DNA of 64,000 bases from Micromonosporaceae bacterium KJ-029 (GTDB lineage Bacteria > Actinomycetota > Actinomycetes > Mycobacteriales > Micromonosporaceae), in assembly GCA_005402585.1 (NCBI GenBank), contig BIFP01000052.1, positions 124,001-188,000 of the forward strand, read 5' to 3'. Positions 44,797-52,964 of this stretch are shown piece after piece (the first letter of the stretch is position 1; the number at the start of each line of letters is the position of its first letter). Made by a program: the position numbers and the translations under genes. The notes under the pieces were generated by a model. That model worked only from the letters and a program-made list of their open reading frames with translations, was not told where the DNA came from and ran no database searches.

Positions 44797-44979
44797 TCAG
44801 TGTCGCTTGACGTGTTGGACGAAGGAGCGCCAGGTCTGCGGGGTGAACGCGAGCACCGGGCCGTGCCGGTCCTTGCTGTCGCGGACCGCGACCACGCCGG
44901 GCAGGTTGTCGGCCACTTCGACGCACTCGGTACTTGCGCTGCGGCTGGAGGTGCGCCAGGTCGCGCCGTTCAGTTCCAT
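44797..44979 (-). CDS. DUF397 protein
   Basis: A 60-residue protein with the family pattern WRTSSRSASTECVEVADN, AVRDSKDRHGPVL and WRSFVQHVK. DUF397 proteins are partners of XRE regulators of the DUF5753 type in streptomycetes and relatives and can antagonise them. It overlaps the end of the XRE gene by 10 nt, so the two are translated together. Confidence 0.88.
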   Translation of the reverse strand: MELNGATWRTSSRSASTECVEVADNLPGVVAVRDSKDRHGPVLAFTPQTWRSFVQHVKRH

Positions 44980-45770
44980 GACTTCGCCACTTCCCTGAGG
45001 AGTTCGATCGACTGCTGGCGGGGCAGCGCCTCGTTGCGCACCGTCTCCCACCGCGCCGACAGCGTAGCCAGGTCCGCCTCGCCATCGGTCGACGTGGCGG
45101 TCAGTTGGGTCTCCGTGCTTGCCACCCAACCCCCGTCCACGCCTCGGGCCAGGACGAACGCCCCGAATAACCCGACATGCAGCCCGACGCTGAGCGGGAT
45201 GACGTGAATGCTGACGTTCGGGCGCTCGGCGCAGGCGATCAGGTGCTCGACTTGATGGATCATGAGGGCGTGGAATCGCTCGTCCCGCCGGTGCAGGACG
45301 GCCTCGTCGATGACCGCGATGAGCTGGGGCGGGTCGGGCTGGGTGAGGATGGCCTGCCGATCCAGCCGGGCGGCGACGCGCCGCTCCACCTCGTCGTCGC
45401 TGAGCAGGTCGTCGCAGCGGATCACCGCGCGGGCGTAGCCCTCGGTCTGGAGCAGACCCGGGATCAGCGTGGGCTGGAAGACCCGGAGCTGGCGGGCCAG
45501 GCGTTCGGCGTCCAGCCAGGGCAGGAACCAGGAGGGCTGGGCCTCCCGCTCGGCGATCCGTAGCAGCGCCACCAACAGCCCGCCGGAGCGCAGCACCTCG
45601 TCGGCGCGGGCCAGGAACGGCCGGTCGTACGGCCGGCTGCCGGTCTCGACGGCGGAGACCATCGACGGTGAGTAGTGCACCAGCTTGCCGAACTCCTCCT
45701 GGCTGAGCCCGGCGGCGGTCCGCAGCCGGCGGAGCTGTGCCCGGATCAGATCGGCGGTCGATTCCTCCAC
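44970..45770 (-). CDS. XRE-family regulator with DUF5753 domain
   Basis: A 266-residue protein: an N-terminal helix-turn-helix (LRRLRTAAGLSQEEFGKLVHYSPSMVSAVETG, about 13-44) and a C-terminal DUF5753 domain (about 85-260) with LIPGLLQTEGYARAV and RQAIL. Such proteins regulate development or antibiotic genes in streptomycetes. The GTG start has TGGAGG 4 nt upstream. It is divergent from two small genes, with a 14-bp inverted repeat between them. Confidence 0.9.
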   Translation of the reverse strand: MEESTADLIRAQLRRLRTAAGLSQEEFGKLVHYSPSMVSAVETGSRPYDRPFLARADEVLRSGGLLVALLRIAEREAQPSWFLPWLDAERLARQLRVFQPTLIPGLLQTEGYARAVIRCDDLLSDDEVERRVAARLDRQAILTQPDPPQLIAVIDEAVLHRRDERFHALMIHQVEHLIACAERPNVSIHVIPLSVGLHVGLFGAFVLARGVDGGWVASTETQLTATSTDGEADLATLSARWETVRNEALPRQQSIELLREVAKSWN

Positions 45771-45989
45771 AGTGCCTCCACAATCGCGTGCCGAGAATTG
45801 CTCGCCATCTCCCAGCGGCGTAGGGGCTTCGCAGCCGCGCCACGACCAGGCTCGATGCCTTCCGACAGTAGCGGTGCGCTCACCAGACTGTCAGCCATGC
45901 CGGGCACGTCCGCTGCCGGGGAGGGCGCGGACGGGTCCTGGCCGGGGCCGCCCCCTTCCCCCGAGCGGGCGGCCCCTTCCAGCCGCGGT

Positions 45990-46029
45990 GGGTACGTCTG
46001 TTGTCGCTGGAGCAGCAACAGACGTACCC
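45990..46029. promoter_or_regulatory. 14-bp perfect inverted repeat, candidate operator or attenuator
   Basis: GGGTACGTCTGTTG and CAACAGACGTACCC pair perfectly around a 12-nt loop. It lies in the 283-base gap (45771-46053) between the XRE gene and the small genes, 24 nt before the GTG at 46054. It could be an operator for the XRE protein or an RNA hairpin in the leader of the small genes. Confidence 0.7.
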
Positions 46030-46053
46030 AGAGGTTTCTTCACGGAGGTCGAC

Positions 46054-46236
46054 GTGCGTGTTCGGTGGTTCCAGTGCCCGACCAAGATCCTGCCGGTGTT
46101 GCCGCAGCGCCGGCGCGGGGAACACCTGCCGGAGTGGATGCGCCAGCCGACGCAGCCGCTACCGCTCCAGCACCCCGGGCGGCCCGGCTGGCTGACGCCC
46201 GGCCAGCAGTGGCGGGCGAACGGGGGTCGGCCGTGA
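46054..46236 (+). CDS. Small hypothetical protein beside XRE/DUF397 pair
   Basis: A 60-residue basic, proline-rich protein (RVRWFQCPTKILPVLPQRRR at the start, ending LTPGQQWRANGGRP). The GTG has GGAGG 5 nt upstream. The stop overlaps the next start (GTGA). I do not recognise a domain; similar short proteins sit next to XRE/DUF397 genes in Micromonospora as far as I recall, which I cannot verify here. Confidence 0.6.
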   Translation: MRVRWFQCPTKILPVLPQRRRGEHLPEWMRQPTQPLPLQHPGRPGWLTPGQQWRANGGRP

Positions 46237-46562
46237 TCAGCACACGGCTTCCGGTACCGGGCCGTGGCCCTCTGCCCGAGCGTCCCCGCGCGGCCGGCGG
46301 CGATGCCCCGCACACCCCGCTACGACCGATGTGGTGCTGCCGGGTTGACGGGCAGCCCTGGCCGTGTGCCGAGGCCCGGTTGCTGCTGAGGGTGGAGTAC
46401 GACGGCAACCTGCCCGGTCTGTCGATCTACCTCGCCGGCCTGATGTACGAGGCAATGCGCGATCTCTACCACCTCAACCCGCACGACGGTCCGGAGCCCC
46501 GGACGCTGTTCAACCGGTTTGTCGCCTGGGGCCGGCCCACCAGCCCGCCAGCCGGGGGATAG
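46233..46562 (+). CDS. WPC-motif small protein beside XRE/DUF397 pair
   Basis: A 109-residue protein with MWCCRVDGQPWPCAEARLLL (about 36-55) followed by a helical stretch LSIYLAGLMYEAMRDLYHLNP. A CxxxGxxWPC pair and an amphipathic segment are frequent in short Micromonosporaceae proteins of unknown function. It overlaps the preceding gene by 4 nt and is probably translated with it. It ends 64 nt before the stop of the converging coiled-coil gene. Confidence 0.65.
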   Translation: MISTRLPVPGRGPLPERPRAAGGDAPHTPLRPMWCCRVDGQPWPCAEARLLLRVEYDGNLPGLSIYLAGLMYEAMRDLYHLNPHDGPEPRTLFNRFVAWGRPTSPPAGG

Positions 46563-46626
46563 GAGCGGGCCTGGGTGGCGGTCGACCTTCGTCAGGTCCG
46601 ATCAGGGATGGGAACGGTGCGGACGG

Positions 46627-49035
46627 TCAGTCGGATTTGACTGTGCTCGGTGTCGCGGCCTGCTCGTCGGTGGACTTGGCCGGTGTCGCGGCCGGTGCGT
46701 CGCCGGGCTTTGCCGGCGCTGCGCCCTGTTCGTCGAGGACCGTGCTGGGCGTCGCGGCTGGTGCGTTGGTGGATTTGCTCGGTGCGGCGGCCGGCGCGTC
46801 GGTGGATTTGGCCAGCGTTACAGCCGGTGCGTCGCCGGGCTTTGCCGGCGTCGCGGCCGGTGCGTCGGTGGACTTGGTCGGCGTTGTGGCCTGCTCGTCG
46901 GTGACCTTGCTCGGCTTGGCGCTGCGCTCGTCCGTGGTCGGCTTGGTCGGTCGCTTGCCGCTCTCGCCGGTGCTGGTGATCTTCGTCGGGGTGGCGCCCC
47001 GGCCGCCCTCGCCCGGCACCGCCGCCACTGTCGGCTCGCCGTCCACCCCGGCGCTCGCCGCGCCGCCGTCGACCGTCGTGACCGGCTCGGCGACCGGCTT
47101 GGTCGACGGGGTGGCGTTGTCGTCAGTGGGCCGCCTGCCGTTGGTAGACACCGGTGCCGCGCCGGCCATCAGGGGCGCGACGGGGGCTGCGCCGGCCGGG
47201 GCGGGGGAGGTCGGACCGTCGGGACCCCTCGCCGCCTGGAGCCGCATCTCGAGCAGCTTCCGCTGCAACTCGTCGGACTCCTGCCGGGCCTTCCAGGTCT
47301 CCTGCCGGAGATCGGCGAGCTGCTGCTGGGCCTTGGCGATCTCCAGCATCACCTGGGCGAGTTGCTGGCGGCCGGCAGCCGCCTCCTGCTGCGTCGCCGC
47401 CAGGTGCTGCTGGGTGGTGGCGAGGTGCTGCTGGGTGGTGGCCGCGTACTCCTCGAACTGCCGGCGCGAGGCGGCGACGTACTCGTCGGCCTCACGCCGC
47501 GTCGTGGTGGCGAACTCCTCGGCCTCGCGGCGGGTGGTGCCGCTGTACTCGTCGATCTCGCGGCGCTTCTGGGCCGCCTCCGTCTTGGCCTGGCGCAGCA
47601 TCTCGCCGGCCTGCTCCTCTGCCCGCCTGCGGACCGTGGCTGCCTCCTGCTCGGCGGCCTGCCGGACCCCGTCGGCGCCCTGCTCGATCTCGTTCTTCCG
47701 CGCGGTGTACTCCGACTCAAGCTCCGCGCGGCGGGACTCGAAACCGGACTCCAGCTCCGCCTTGCGGGTACGGATCTGCTCGTCCAGCTCGGCGTTGCGA
47801 GTACGGATCTGTTCTTCCAGCTTGGCGGTGCGGGTGCGGATCTGTTCTTCGAGTTCGGCGGTGCGGGTACGGATCCGCCCGTCCAGCTCGGCGTTGCGGG
47901 TCTTGTACTGCTTCTCCAGCTCGTCCCGGCGGCTGGTGAACTGGCGCTCGGCGGTCGCCTTGCGCTCGGTCAGTTCCCGGTCCGCCGCCTCGCGCCGGCC
48001 GTTGACCTCCTTCTCCACCCCGGCCCGCCAGGCGCCCAGCTCCTGCTGTGCCTGCGCCCGCGTGTGCTGCACGTACGCCTCGGTCTCGGTGCGCATGCGC
48101 TGGACGTACGCCTCGGTCTCGGTGCGGGTGCGCTTGGCCGTCTCGGTGGCCGACGTGGTGAGCCGCTCGGCCTCCTGGCGGGCCTTGTTGCGGGCGGCCC
48201 GCCCGGCCTCGGCGGCGTCGTCGATGATCTGCTTGGCCTCCTGGCTGGCCTTGGCGTGGGTGGCCCGCCCGGCCTCGGTGGCCTGGTCGACCAGGCGCTT
48301 GGCCTCCTGCTGGGCCTTCGCGTGCACCTCCTTGGCGGCGTCGCGCAGCTGGGTCGCCTCCTGCTGGGCGGTGGCGCGCGCCTCGCGGGCCGCCTCGCGC
48401 AGCTTGGTCGCCTCCTGCTGGGCCCGGGTGTGGATCTCCTTGGCGGTGTCCCGCAGCTGGGTGGCCTCCCGCTCGGCCTTGGCCAGCGCCTCCTGGGCGG
48501 TCTTGCGCAGTCGGGCGGCCTCCTCCTTGGCCGCCTTGGTGGTGGCCTCGACCTCCGCCTTGCGTGCGGCGGCGTGCCGCTCCTCCTCGGCGCGGCGGGC
48601 GGCCAGGGCGATCTCGAAGTCCTTGAGCGCCTTGGCGGCCTCCGCGCGGGCCTCGTCGATGATGTGCTCGGCGGCGGCCCGGCGGGCCTCGATCTCCTCG
48701 TTCGCCGCGGTGAGAATGTCCTCGGCCTGTTCCTCGGCCAGGCTGAGGATCGTCTCCACCCGGGGGCCGAGGTGCCGGAACGCGGCCCGGTCGACCACCC
48801 CGACCTGCTTGCGTACGGCGGCGAGGTCGCGCTGGAGCACCTCGACCTGGCCGGCCAGCTTATGGATCTGGGTGTATGCCTGTTCGCGCTCGGCCGCCAA
48901 CGTCTCGATCTCGTGTTCTGCGCGAGCTGTGTAGCGGTCTACCTGCCGTTTGTCGTACCCCCGCAGGGCCAACTCGAAGCTGGGCTGGGTGGTCACGTCT
49001 CCGCTGAGCGCGAACAAATCCTCGCCGTGCGACAT
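46627..49035 (-). CDS. Large coiled-coil polarity protein (Scy-like)
   Basis: An 802-residue, almost entirely helical protein. The N-terminus has a DivIVA-like motif FELALRGYDKRQVDRY (about 22-37), followed by a coiled coil of about 550 residues. Within it, EEQIRTRTAKL and variants repeat with an 11-residue (hendecad) period. The C-terminal 170 residues are a low-complexity tail rich in Ala, Pro, Lys and Thr with repeats such as KSTDAPAATP. In Streptomyces, Scy and FilP are neighbouring genes that organise the hyphal tip; this gene pair and its mce-side position match that layout. The ATG at 49035 starts the clean domain. Confidence 0.83.
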   Translation of the reverse strand: MSHGEDLFALSGDVTTQPSFELALRGYDKRQVDRYTARAEHEIETLAAEREQAYTQIHKLAGQVEVLQRDLAAVRKQVGVVDRAAFRHLGPRVETILSLAEEQAEDILTAANEEIEARRAAAEHIIDEARAEAAKALKDFEIALAARRAEEERHAAARKAEVEATTKAAKEEAARLRKTAQEALAKAEREATQLRDTAKEIHTRAQQEATKLREAAREARATAQQEATQLRDAAKEVHAKAQQEAKRLVDQATEAGRATHAKASQEAKQIIDDAAEAGRAARNKARQEAERLTTSATETAKRTRTETEAYVQRMRTETEAYVQHTRAQAQQELGAWRAGVEKEVNGRREAADRELTERKATAERQFTSRRDELEKQYKTRNAELDGRIRTRTAELEEQIRTRTAKLEEQIRTRNAELDEQIRTRKAELESGFESRRAELESEYTARKNEIEQGADGVRQAAEQEAATVRRRAEEQAGEMLRQAKTEAAQKRREIDEYSGTTRREAEEFATTTRREADEYVAASRRQFEEYAATTQQHLATTQQHLAATQQEAAAGRQQLAQVMLEIAKAQQQLADLRQETWKARQESDELQRKLLEMRLQAARGPDGPTSPAPAGAAPVAPLMAGAAPVSTNGRRPTDDNATPSTKPVAEPVTTVDGGAASAGVDGEPTVAAVPGEGGRGATPTKITSTGESGKRPTKPTTDERSAKPSKVTDEQATTPTKSTDAPAATPAKPGDAPAVTLAKSTDAPAAAPSKSTNAPAATPSTVLDEQGAAPAKPGDAPAATPAKSTDEQAATPSTVKSD

Positions 49036-49147
49036 GCTCCCATCCTCACACGCATCGGGCCCTCCTGGGGCGATACGGACGCCCCGGTTGGGAGCTACTT
49101 CATCGCGCCAGGCAGGCGGTCCTCGGTAGGTTCTGCGAATGCAGGGC

Positions 49148-49187
49148 GGCGCGGGGTGGCACCGGTCACCCGGTGTCACCCCGCGCC
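49148..49187 (-). terminator. Hairpin terminator after filP-like gene
   Basis: GGCGCGGGGTG (49148-49158) pairs with CACCCCGCGCC (49177-49187), and CACCGG with CCGGTG inside, closing a short loop. It starts 25 nt after the filP-like stop and precedes the Scy-like gene, which therefore likely has its own promoter. Confidence 0.75.
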
Positions 49188-49212
49188 GTAGATCATGCCC
49201 CGGTGGACCTGG

Positions 49213-50478
49213 TCAGCTGGAGGTGTCCGCGGCCACCTTCTCGTCGGCCCCGTCCGCCTTCTTGGCCGCGGCCTTGTCCGACCCGGCGGCGGCGTTGTTG
49301 GGCACGCCCGGGACGATGCCGGCCAGGCCGGAGAGCATCTGCCCGAGCTGCGAGGTGACGGCGTCCTTCTGCCGGGTGAGGTCCTCGACCTCGCGGCGGG
49401 CCGCCTGCGTGGTGATCTCGGCCTCCGTACGGGCCTCGCTGAGCAGCCGCTGCGACTCGGCGCGCGCCTCGCTCAGCGTCCGCTCCGCCAGCGCCTTGGC
49501 CTTCTCGATCGTCTCGGTGGCGGTGCGCTCGGAATCGACCCGGCGGGCCTCGGCGCGCTGCTCGATCTCCTTGGCCCGATCCTGCGCGGCCCGGGCCCGC
49601 TGCTCGGCCTCGCCGACCAACTTCTGGGTCTGCGCGACCTGGGCGGCGTGCCGCTCCGACTCCTCGCGCTCGGCCTTCTCCCGGCGCTCCGCGAGCTGGA
49701 GCTCCAGGGCCTGGAGGTCCTTGTCGCGCTTGTCGCGGGCGTCGGTGAGCAGCTTGGTCGCCTCGGCGCGCTTCTCCTCGGCCTCGCGGGCGGCCTTGGC
49801 CCGCTGCTGGGTGATCTCGCGCTCGGCGGTGGCCCGCAGGGTGGCCACCTCACGCTCCACGGTCGACTTCAGCTCGGCGACCTCGTGGGCGGTGACCGTA
49901 CGCAGCTGCTTGGTCTCCCGCTCGGCGTCGGCGCGGAGCGTGTCGGCCTCGCGGCGGGCCTGGACGCGTACCTCGGCGGCCTCCCGCTCGGCGGCGGTGC
50001 GGACGTTGCCCGCCTCCCGCTCGGCGGTGGCCTTCATCGCCGCCGCCTCGGCGCGCGCCTTGTCGGTGATCTCCCGAGCCTCCAAGCGGGCGGCGGAGAG
50101 GATCCCCTCCGACTCGCGCTTGGCCTCGTTGCGGTGGTCGTTGGCCTGCTCCTCGGCGAGGCGCAGGATCTGCTCCACGCGGGTACCGAGGCCGGACAGC
50201 GTGGGGCGGCTGTTCTCCTCCAGCTGCTTGCTGGTGTCGGTGAGCTTCTGCTCCAGGGCGGTGAGCCGCTGCTCGGACTGCCGGAGGCGGCGCTGTGCGT
50301 CGTTCAGCGCCTGCTCGGCGTCGGCGCGGTCCTTGTTGGCCTGGCTCAGCGCGCCGTTGAGCCGACCGATGAAGTCGTCGACCTGGCCGGTGTTGTATCC
50401 GCGCAGGCCAACAGTGAAATCAGGCTGCGAGTTCGCGTTATCGAAGAACGCGAGAGGGGAGGACTGCTGCTGGGGCAT
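49213..50478 (-). CDS. filP: FilP-like intermediate-filament-type coiled-coil protein
   Basis: A 421-residue coiled-coil protein. After a short head, FTVGLRGYNTGQVDDF (about 21-36) gives the DivIVA-like N-terminal motif and GLGTRVEQILRLAEEQAND (about 96-114) matches a block in Streptomyces FilP. A continuous rod of Ala/Glu/Arg heptads follows, ending RQKDAVTSQLGQMLSGLAG, also as in FilP, then a Lys/Ala tail. FilP forms a cytoskeletal network near hyphal tips. The ATG at 50478 is preferred over one 21 nt upstream. Gene order with ccr-mce supports the assignment. Confidence 0.82.
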   Translation of the reverse strand: MPQQQSSPLAFFDNANSQPDFTVGLRGYNTGQVDDFIGRLNGALSQANKDRADAEQALNDAQRRLRQSEQRLTALEQKLTDTSKQLEENSRPTLSGLGTRVEQILRLAEEQANDHRNEAKRESEGILSAARLEAREITDKARAEAAAMKATAEREAGNVRTAAEREAAEVRVQARREADTLRADAERETKQLRTVTAHEVAELKSTVEREVATLRATAEREITQQRAKAAREAEEKRAEATKLLTDARDKRDKDLQALELQLAERREKAEREESERHAAQVAQTQKLVGEAEQRARAAQDRAKEIEQRAEARRVDSERTATETIEKAKALAERTLSEARAESQRLLSEARTEAEITTQAARREVEDLTRQKDAVTSQLGQMLSGLAGIVPGVPNNAAAGSDKAAAKKADGADEKVAADTSS

Positions 50479-50668
50479 TGGGACATACTGGCAGACCACC
50501 CGGGGTGCTTCGCAAGACCGTGCCGCCCTTTGCCGTCCTCATTACATGGTCAAGTCGGCGGGCCGCCGGACCCTTGGCCGGAGAGGCGATCTTGCCAGCT
50601 CCGGGGCGAGCCCGGTGGCACGGAGCGTGACGTGGAATTGGGGCCCACGGCGTACCCGCGGTCCTTTG

Positions 50669-50720
50669 TTTCCACCCCGGCCCGATCGCACGAATGGGCG
50701 CCGGGCCGGGTGTGTGGAAA
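50669..50720 (-). terminator. Hairpin after ccr
   Basis: TTTCCAC plus CCCGGCCC (50669-50683) pair with GGGCCGGG (50703-50710) and GTGGAAA (50714-50720), with a 3-nt bulge. It lies downstream of the ccr stop in the 287-base gap before the filP-like gene. No gene is seen in that gap. Confidence 0.65.
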
Positions 50721-50765
50721 GCCAATCGCGTTCACCGAATGGCCACCGGCGGCTCGTCCGTCAGG

Positions 50766-52121
50766 TCAGCGCCCGCGGAACCGGTTGATCGCGTCGAGGT
50801 GCCGGGCGCGCAACTCGGGATCGCGTACGCCGAGGCCGTCGTCGGGAGCCAGGCAGCGTACGCCGACCTTGCCCTGGTGGGCGTTGCGGTGCACCTCGTA
50901 CGCGGCCTGGCCGGTCAGCTCCAGCGGATACGTCCGGGAGACCGTCGGGTGGATCCGTCCGAGCGCCACCAGCCGGTTGGCCTCCCATGCCTCGCGGTAG
51001 TTGGCGAAGTGGCTGCCGACGATGCGCTTGAGATGCATCCAGAGGTAGCGGTTGTCGTACTGGTGCAGGAAGCCGCTGGTGGAGGCGCAGGTGACGATGG
51101 TTCCGCCGCGCTTGGTGACGTAGACGCTGGCGCCGAAGGTCTCCCGGCCCGGGTGCTCGAAGACGATGTCCGGGTCCTCGCCGCCGGTGAGTTCCCGGAT
51201 CCGCTCGCCGAAGCGGCGCCACTCGTCCGGGTTCTGGGTCTGCTCGTCGGACCAGAACCGGAAGCCTTCGGCGGAGCGGTCGATGACCAGTTCGGCCCCC
51301 ATCCGCCGGCACAGTTCCGCCTTCTCGGGCGAGGAGACCACGCAGACCGGGAGCGCCCCACCGTTCAGCGCCATCTGGGTGGCGTAGCCGCCCAGGCCAC
51401 CCGAGGCACCCCAGATCAGCACCACGTCGCCCTGCTTCATGTTGGCGCCGTGGTGCGACACCAGTTGCCGGTACGCGGTCGAGTTGACCAGACCCGGGCT
51501 GGCCGCCTCCTCCCAGCTCAGGTGTCGGGGCTTGGGCATCAGCTGGTTGGCCTTGACCACGGCCAGTTCGGCCAGGCCGCCGAAGTTGGTCTCGAAGCCC
51601 CAGATCCGCTGCTGCGGGTCGAGCATCGTGTCGTCGTGACCAGCCGCGTCCTCCAACTCGACCGACAGGCAGTGCGCCACCACCTCGTCGCCCGGCCGCC
51701 ACCGGCTCACCCCGTCGCCGACCCGGAGCACCACGCCGGCCGCGTCGGAGCCCACCACGTGGTACGGCAGGTCGTGCCGGCGGGCCAGTTCCGAGGTGCG
51801 GCCGTAGCGCTGGAGGAACTTGAACGTGGGCAGCGGCTCGAAGATGCTGGTCCACACGGTGTTGTAGTTGATCGCGCTGGCCATGACCGCGACCAGCGCC
51901 TCGCCCGGCCCGAGTGCGGGCGTCGGCACCTCCTGGAGGTGCAGCGCCTTGCGCGGGTCCTTGTCCCGGGTGGTCATGCCGTCGAACATCCGGGCCTCCT
52001 CGGCCCGGACCACGACGCCCCGGTAGCTCTCCGGTACCGGCAGCCCGGCGACACCGGCCAGTTCCCGTCCCGGGTCGGCCGACCCTTCCGCCGCCATGAT
52101 GGCTTCGAGGATGTCCTGCAC
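50766..52121 (-). CDS. ccr: Crotonyl-CoA carboxylase/reductase
   Basis: A 451-residue medium-chain-dehydrogenase-family enzyme that reduces and carboxylates crotonyl-CoA to ethylmalonyl-CoA with NADPH and CO2. Diagnostic blocks are LPESYRG-type start, SIFEPLPTFKFLQRYG, the NADPH motif IWGASGGLGGYATQ (about 196-209), FEHPGRETFGASVYV and GSHFANYREAWEANRL. GTG at 52121 is chosen because GGAGG lies 5 nt before it and the product VQDILEAI... aligns with Streptomyces Ccr; longer frames are leader sequence. Product feeds mce and ecm. A TetR-type operator lies 129 nt upstream. Confidence 0.95.
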   Translation of the reverse strand: MQDILEAIMAAEGSADPGRELAGVAGLPVPESYRGVVVRAEEARMFDGMTTRDKDPRKALHLQEVPTPALGPGEALVAVMASAINYNTVWTSIFEPLPTFKFLQRYGRTSELARRHDLPYHVVGSDAAGVVLRVGDGVSRWRPGDEVVAHCLSVELEDAAGHDDTMLDPQQRIWGFETNFGGLAELAVVKANQLMPKPRHLSWEEAASPGLVNSTAYRQLVSHHGANMKQGDVVLIWGASGGLGGYATQMALNGGALPVCVVSSPEKAELCRRMGAELVIDRSAEGFRFWSDEQTQNPDEWRRFGERIRELTGGEDPDIVFEHPGRETFGASVYVTKRGGTIVTCASTSGFLHQYDNRYLWMHLKRIVGSHFANYREAWEANRLVALGRIHPTVSRTYPLELTGQAAYEVHRNAHQGKVGVRCLAPDDGLGVRDPELRARHLDAINRFRGR

Positions 52122-52249
52122 GGTGACCTCCGGTTCTCGGCGCACCCGGCGCGCGGGCCTGGTGCTGCCATCGTCGGCGCCCGGTGCGCCCGACCACCAT
52201 GTCGGTCCCCGACACATCCGGCCCCGGTCGCACCCTGTGGGGGCGGACG

Positions 52250-52263
52250 CTACTGAACGGTAG
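52250..52263 (-). promoter_or_regulatory. Candidate operator CTACTGAACGGTAG at ccr promoter
   Basis: Palindromic arms CTAC/GTAG around TGAACG; the inner 12 bases equal the ecm site. In the ccr direction it overlaps a possible -10 box TAGCGT with a TTCCGA at 17-bp spacing. The 317-base gap 52122-52438 holds this promoter, a leader of about 120 nt, and repeat copy D. Confidence 0.62.
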
Positions 52264-52380
52264 CTTTGGTCGGAAGTCATCTGTGAAAAACTGCATTGGT
52301 CAATGAGCGGACCTGTTCGCCGTGCCATCCAACCGCTCACCGCCGTGCTTCCCGGGGTCGTCCGCCTCTTGAGCTTGACG

Positions 52381-52436
52381 TGTTAAAAGGGGCCCCCTGC
52401 TATGCGTCAGGCGTTAAGAAGGGCCCCCTCCTTGCA
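52381..52436 (-). repeat. 56-bp GGGCCC-rich unit, copy D
   Basis: Ends with TTGCA at 52436 and, read on the minus strand, begins 2 nt after the TGA of the epimerase gene. The most diverged copy, with both GGGCCC cores and both TTAA blocks kept. Confidence 0.9.
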
Positions 52437-52438
52437 CC

Positions 52439-52903
52439 TCAGGCGGGTTCGACGAGTTCGACCAGGACGCCGCCGGCGTCCTTCGGATGGACGAAGTTGA
52501 TCCGTGAGCCGGCGGTGCCGCGCCGCGGCGTCTCGTACAGCAGTCGCAGCCCGCGCTCGCGCAGCGCCGCGCAGGCCGCGTCGACGTCGGCCACGGTGTA
52601 CGCCACCTGCTGCACGCCCGGGCCGTTGCGGTCGAGGAACTTCGCGATGGTCGACTCCGGGGTCAGCGGGGCGAGCAGTTGCACGCAGCCGCCCTCGGTG
52701 GTCGGTCCGACCGCCAGCATCGCCTCGCGGACCCCCTGCTCGACGTTGGTCTCGGTGTGCACGCAGCGCATCCCGAACGTCCGTTCATAGAAGTCGATCG
52801 CGGCGTCGAGGTCGGCGACCGCGACCCCGACATGATCGATACGGCGCAGCCCGATGTCTGTGACATAGTCGGCAGCGGGCTCGACGGGGGAGTTCTCAGG
52901 CAT
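52439..52903 (-). CDS. mce: Methylmalonyl-CoA/ethylmalonyl-CoA epimerase
   Basis: A 154-residue VOC enzyme that interconverts the (2R) and (2S) acyl-CoA epimers. Metal ligands are visible as H24 in RIDHVGVAV, a glutamine in EGGCVQLL, and the C-terminal glutamate in VLVELVEP. The position that is histidine in the classical enzyme (LHHIAY) is glutamine here (GVQQVAY), as in Streptomyces homologues. The ATG at 52903 probably starts a leaderless or near-leaderless transcript. It is divergent from the thiolase gene across a shared operator. Confidence 0.93.
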   Translation of the reverse strand: MPENSPVEPAADYVTDIGLRRIDHVGVAVADLDAAIDFYERTFGMRCVHTETNVEQGVREAMLAVGPTTEGGCVQLLAPLTPESTIAKFLDRNGPGVQQVAYTVADVDAACAALRERGLRLLYETPRRGTAGSRINFVHPKDAGGVLVELVEPA

Positions 52904-52915
52904 GACGCTAGTCTG

Positions 52916-52934
52916 ACCGAACGATTGTTAAGGC
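52916..52934 (-). promoter_or_regulatory. Candidate operator in mce-thiolase divergent promoter
   Basis: On the minus strand GCCTTAACAATCGTTCGGT shares CCTTA, C and CGTTC with the sites before hbd, icmA and the double dehydrogenase. It sits in the 61-base gap between the two divergent genes and could control both. Confidence 0.58.
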
Positions 52935-52964
52935 GTACAGGTCGGCACCCCCTCGGAGGCAGCT

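Noticed and set aside
44081..44998. 305-codon frame in the gene-free region
   Set aside because: It runs through a perfect hairpin repeat and the DUF397 gene, lacks a ribosome binding site and has non-coding-like composition.
46364..49191. Open frames of more than 850 codons opposite the coiled-coil genes
   Set aside because: They mirror the Ala/Glu/Arg-rich coiled coil, have Ser/Arg- or Gly/Leu-rich composition and no start signals.
52122..52340. Upstream extension of ccr to an ATG at 52340
   Set aside because: The extra 73 residues include the operator and leader and do not resemble any Ccr; GTG at 52121 has a strong GGAGG and aligns with homologues.
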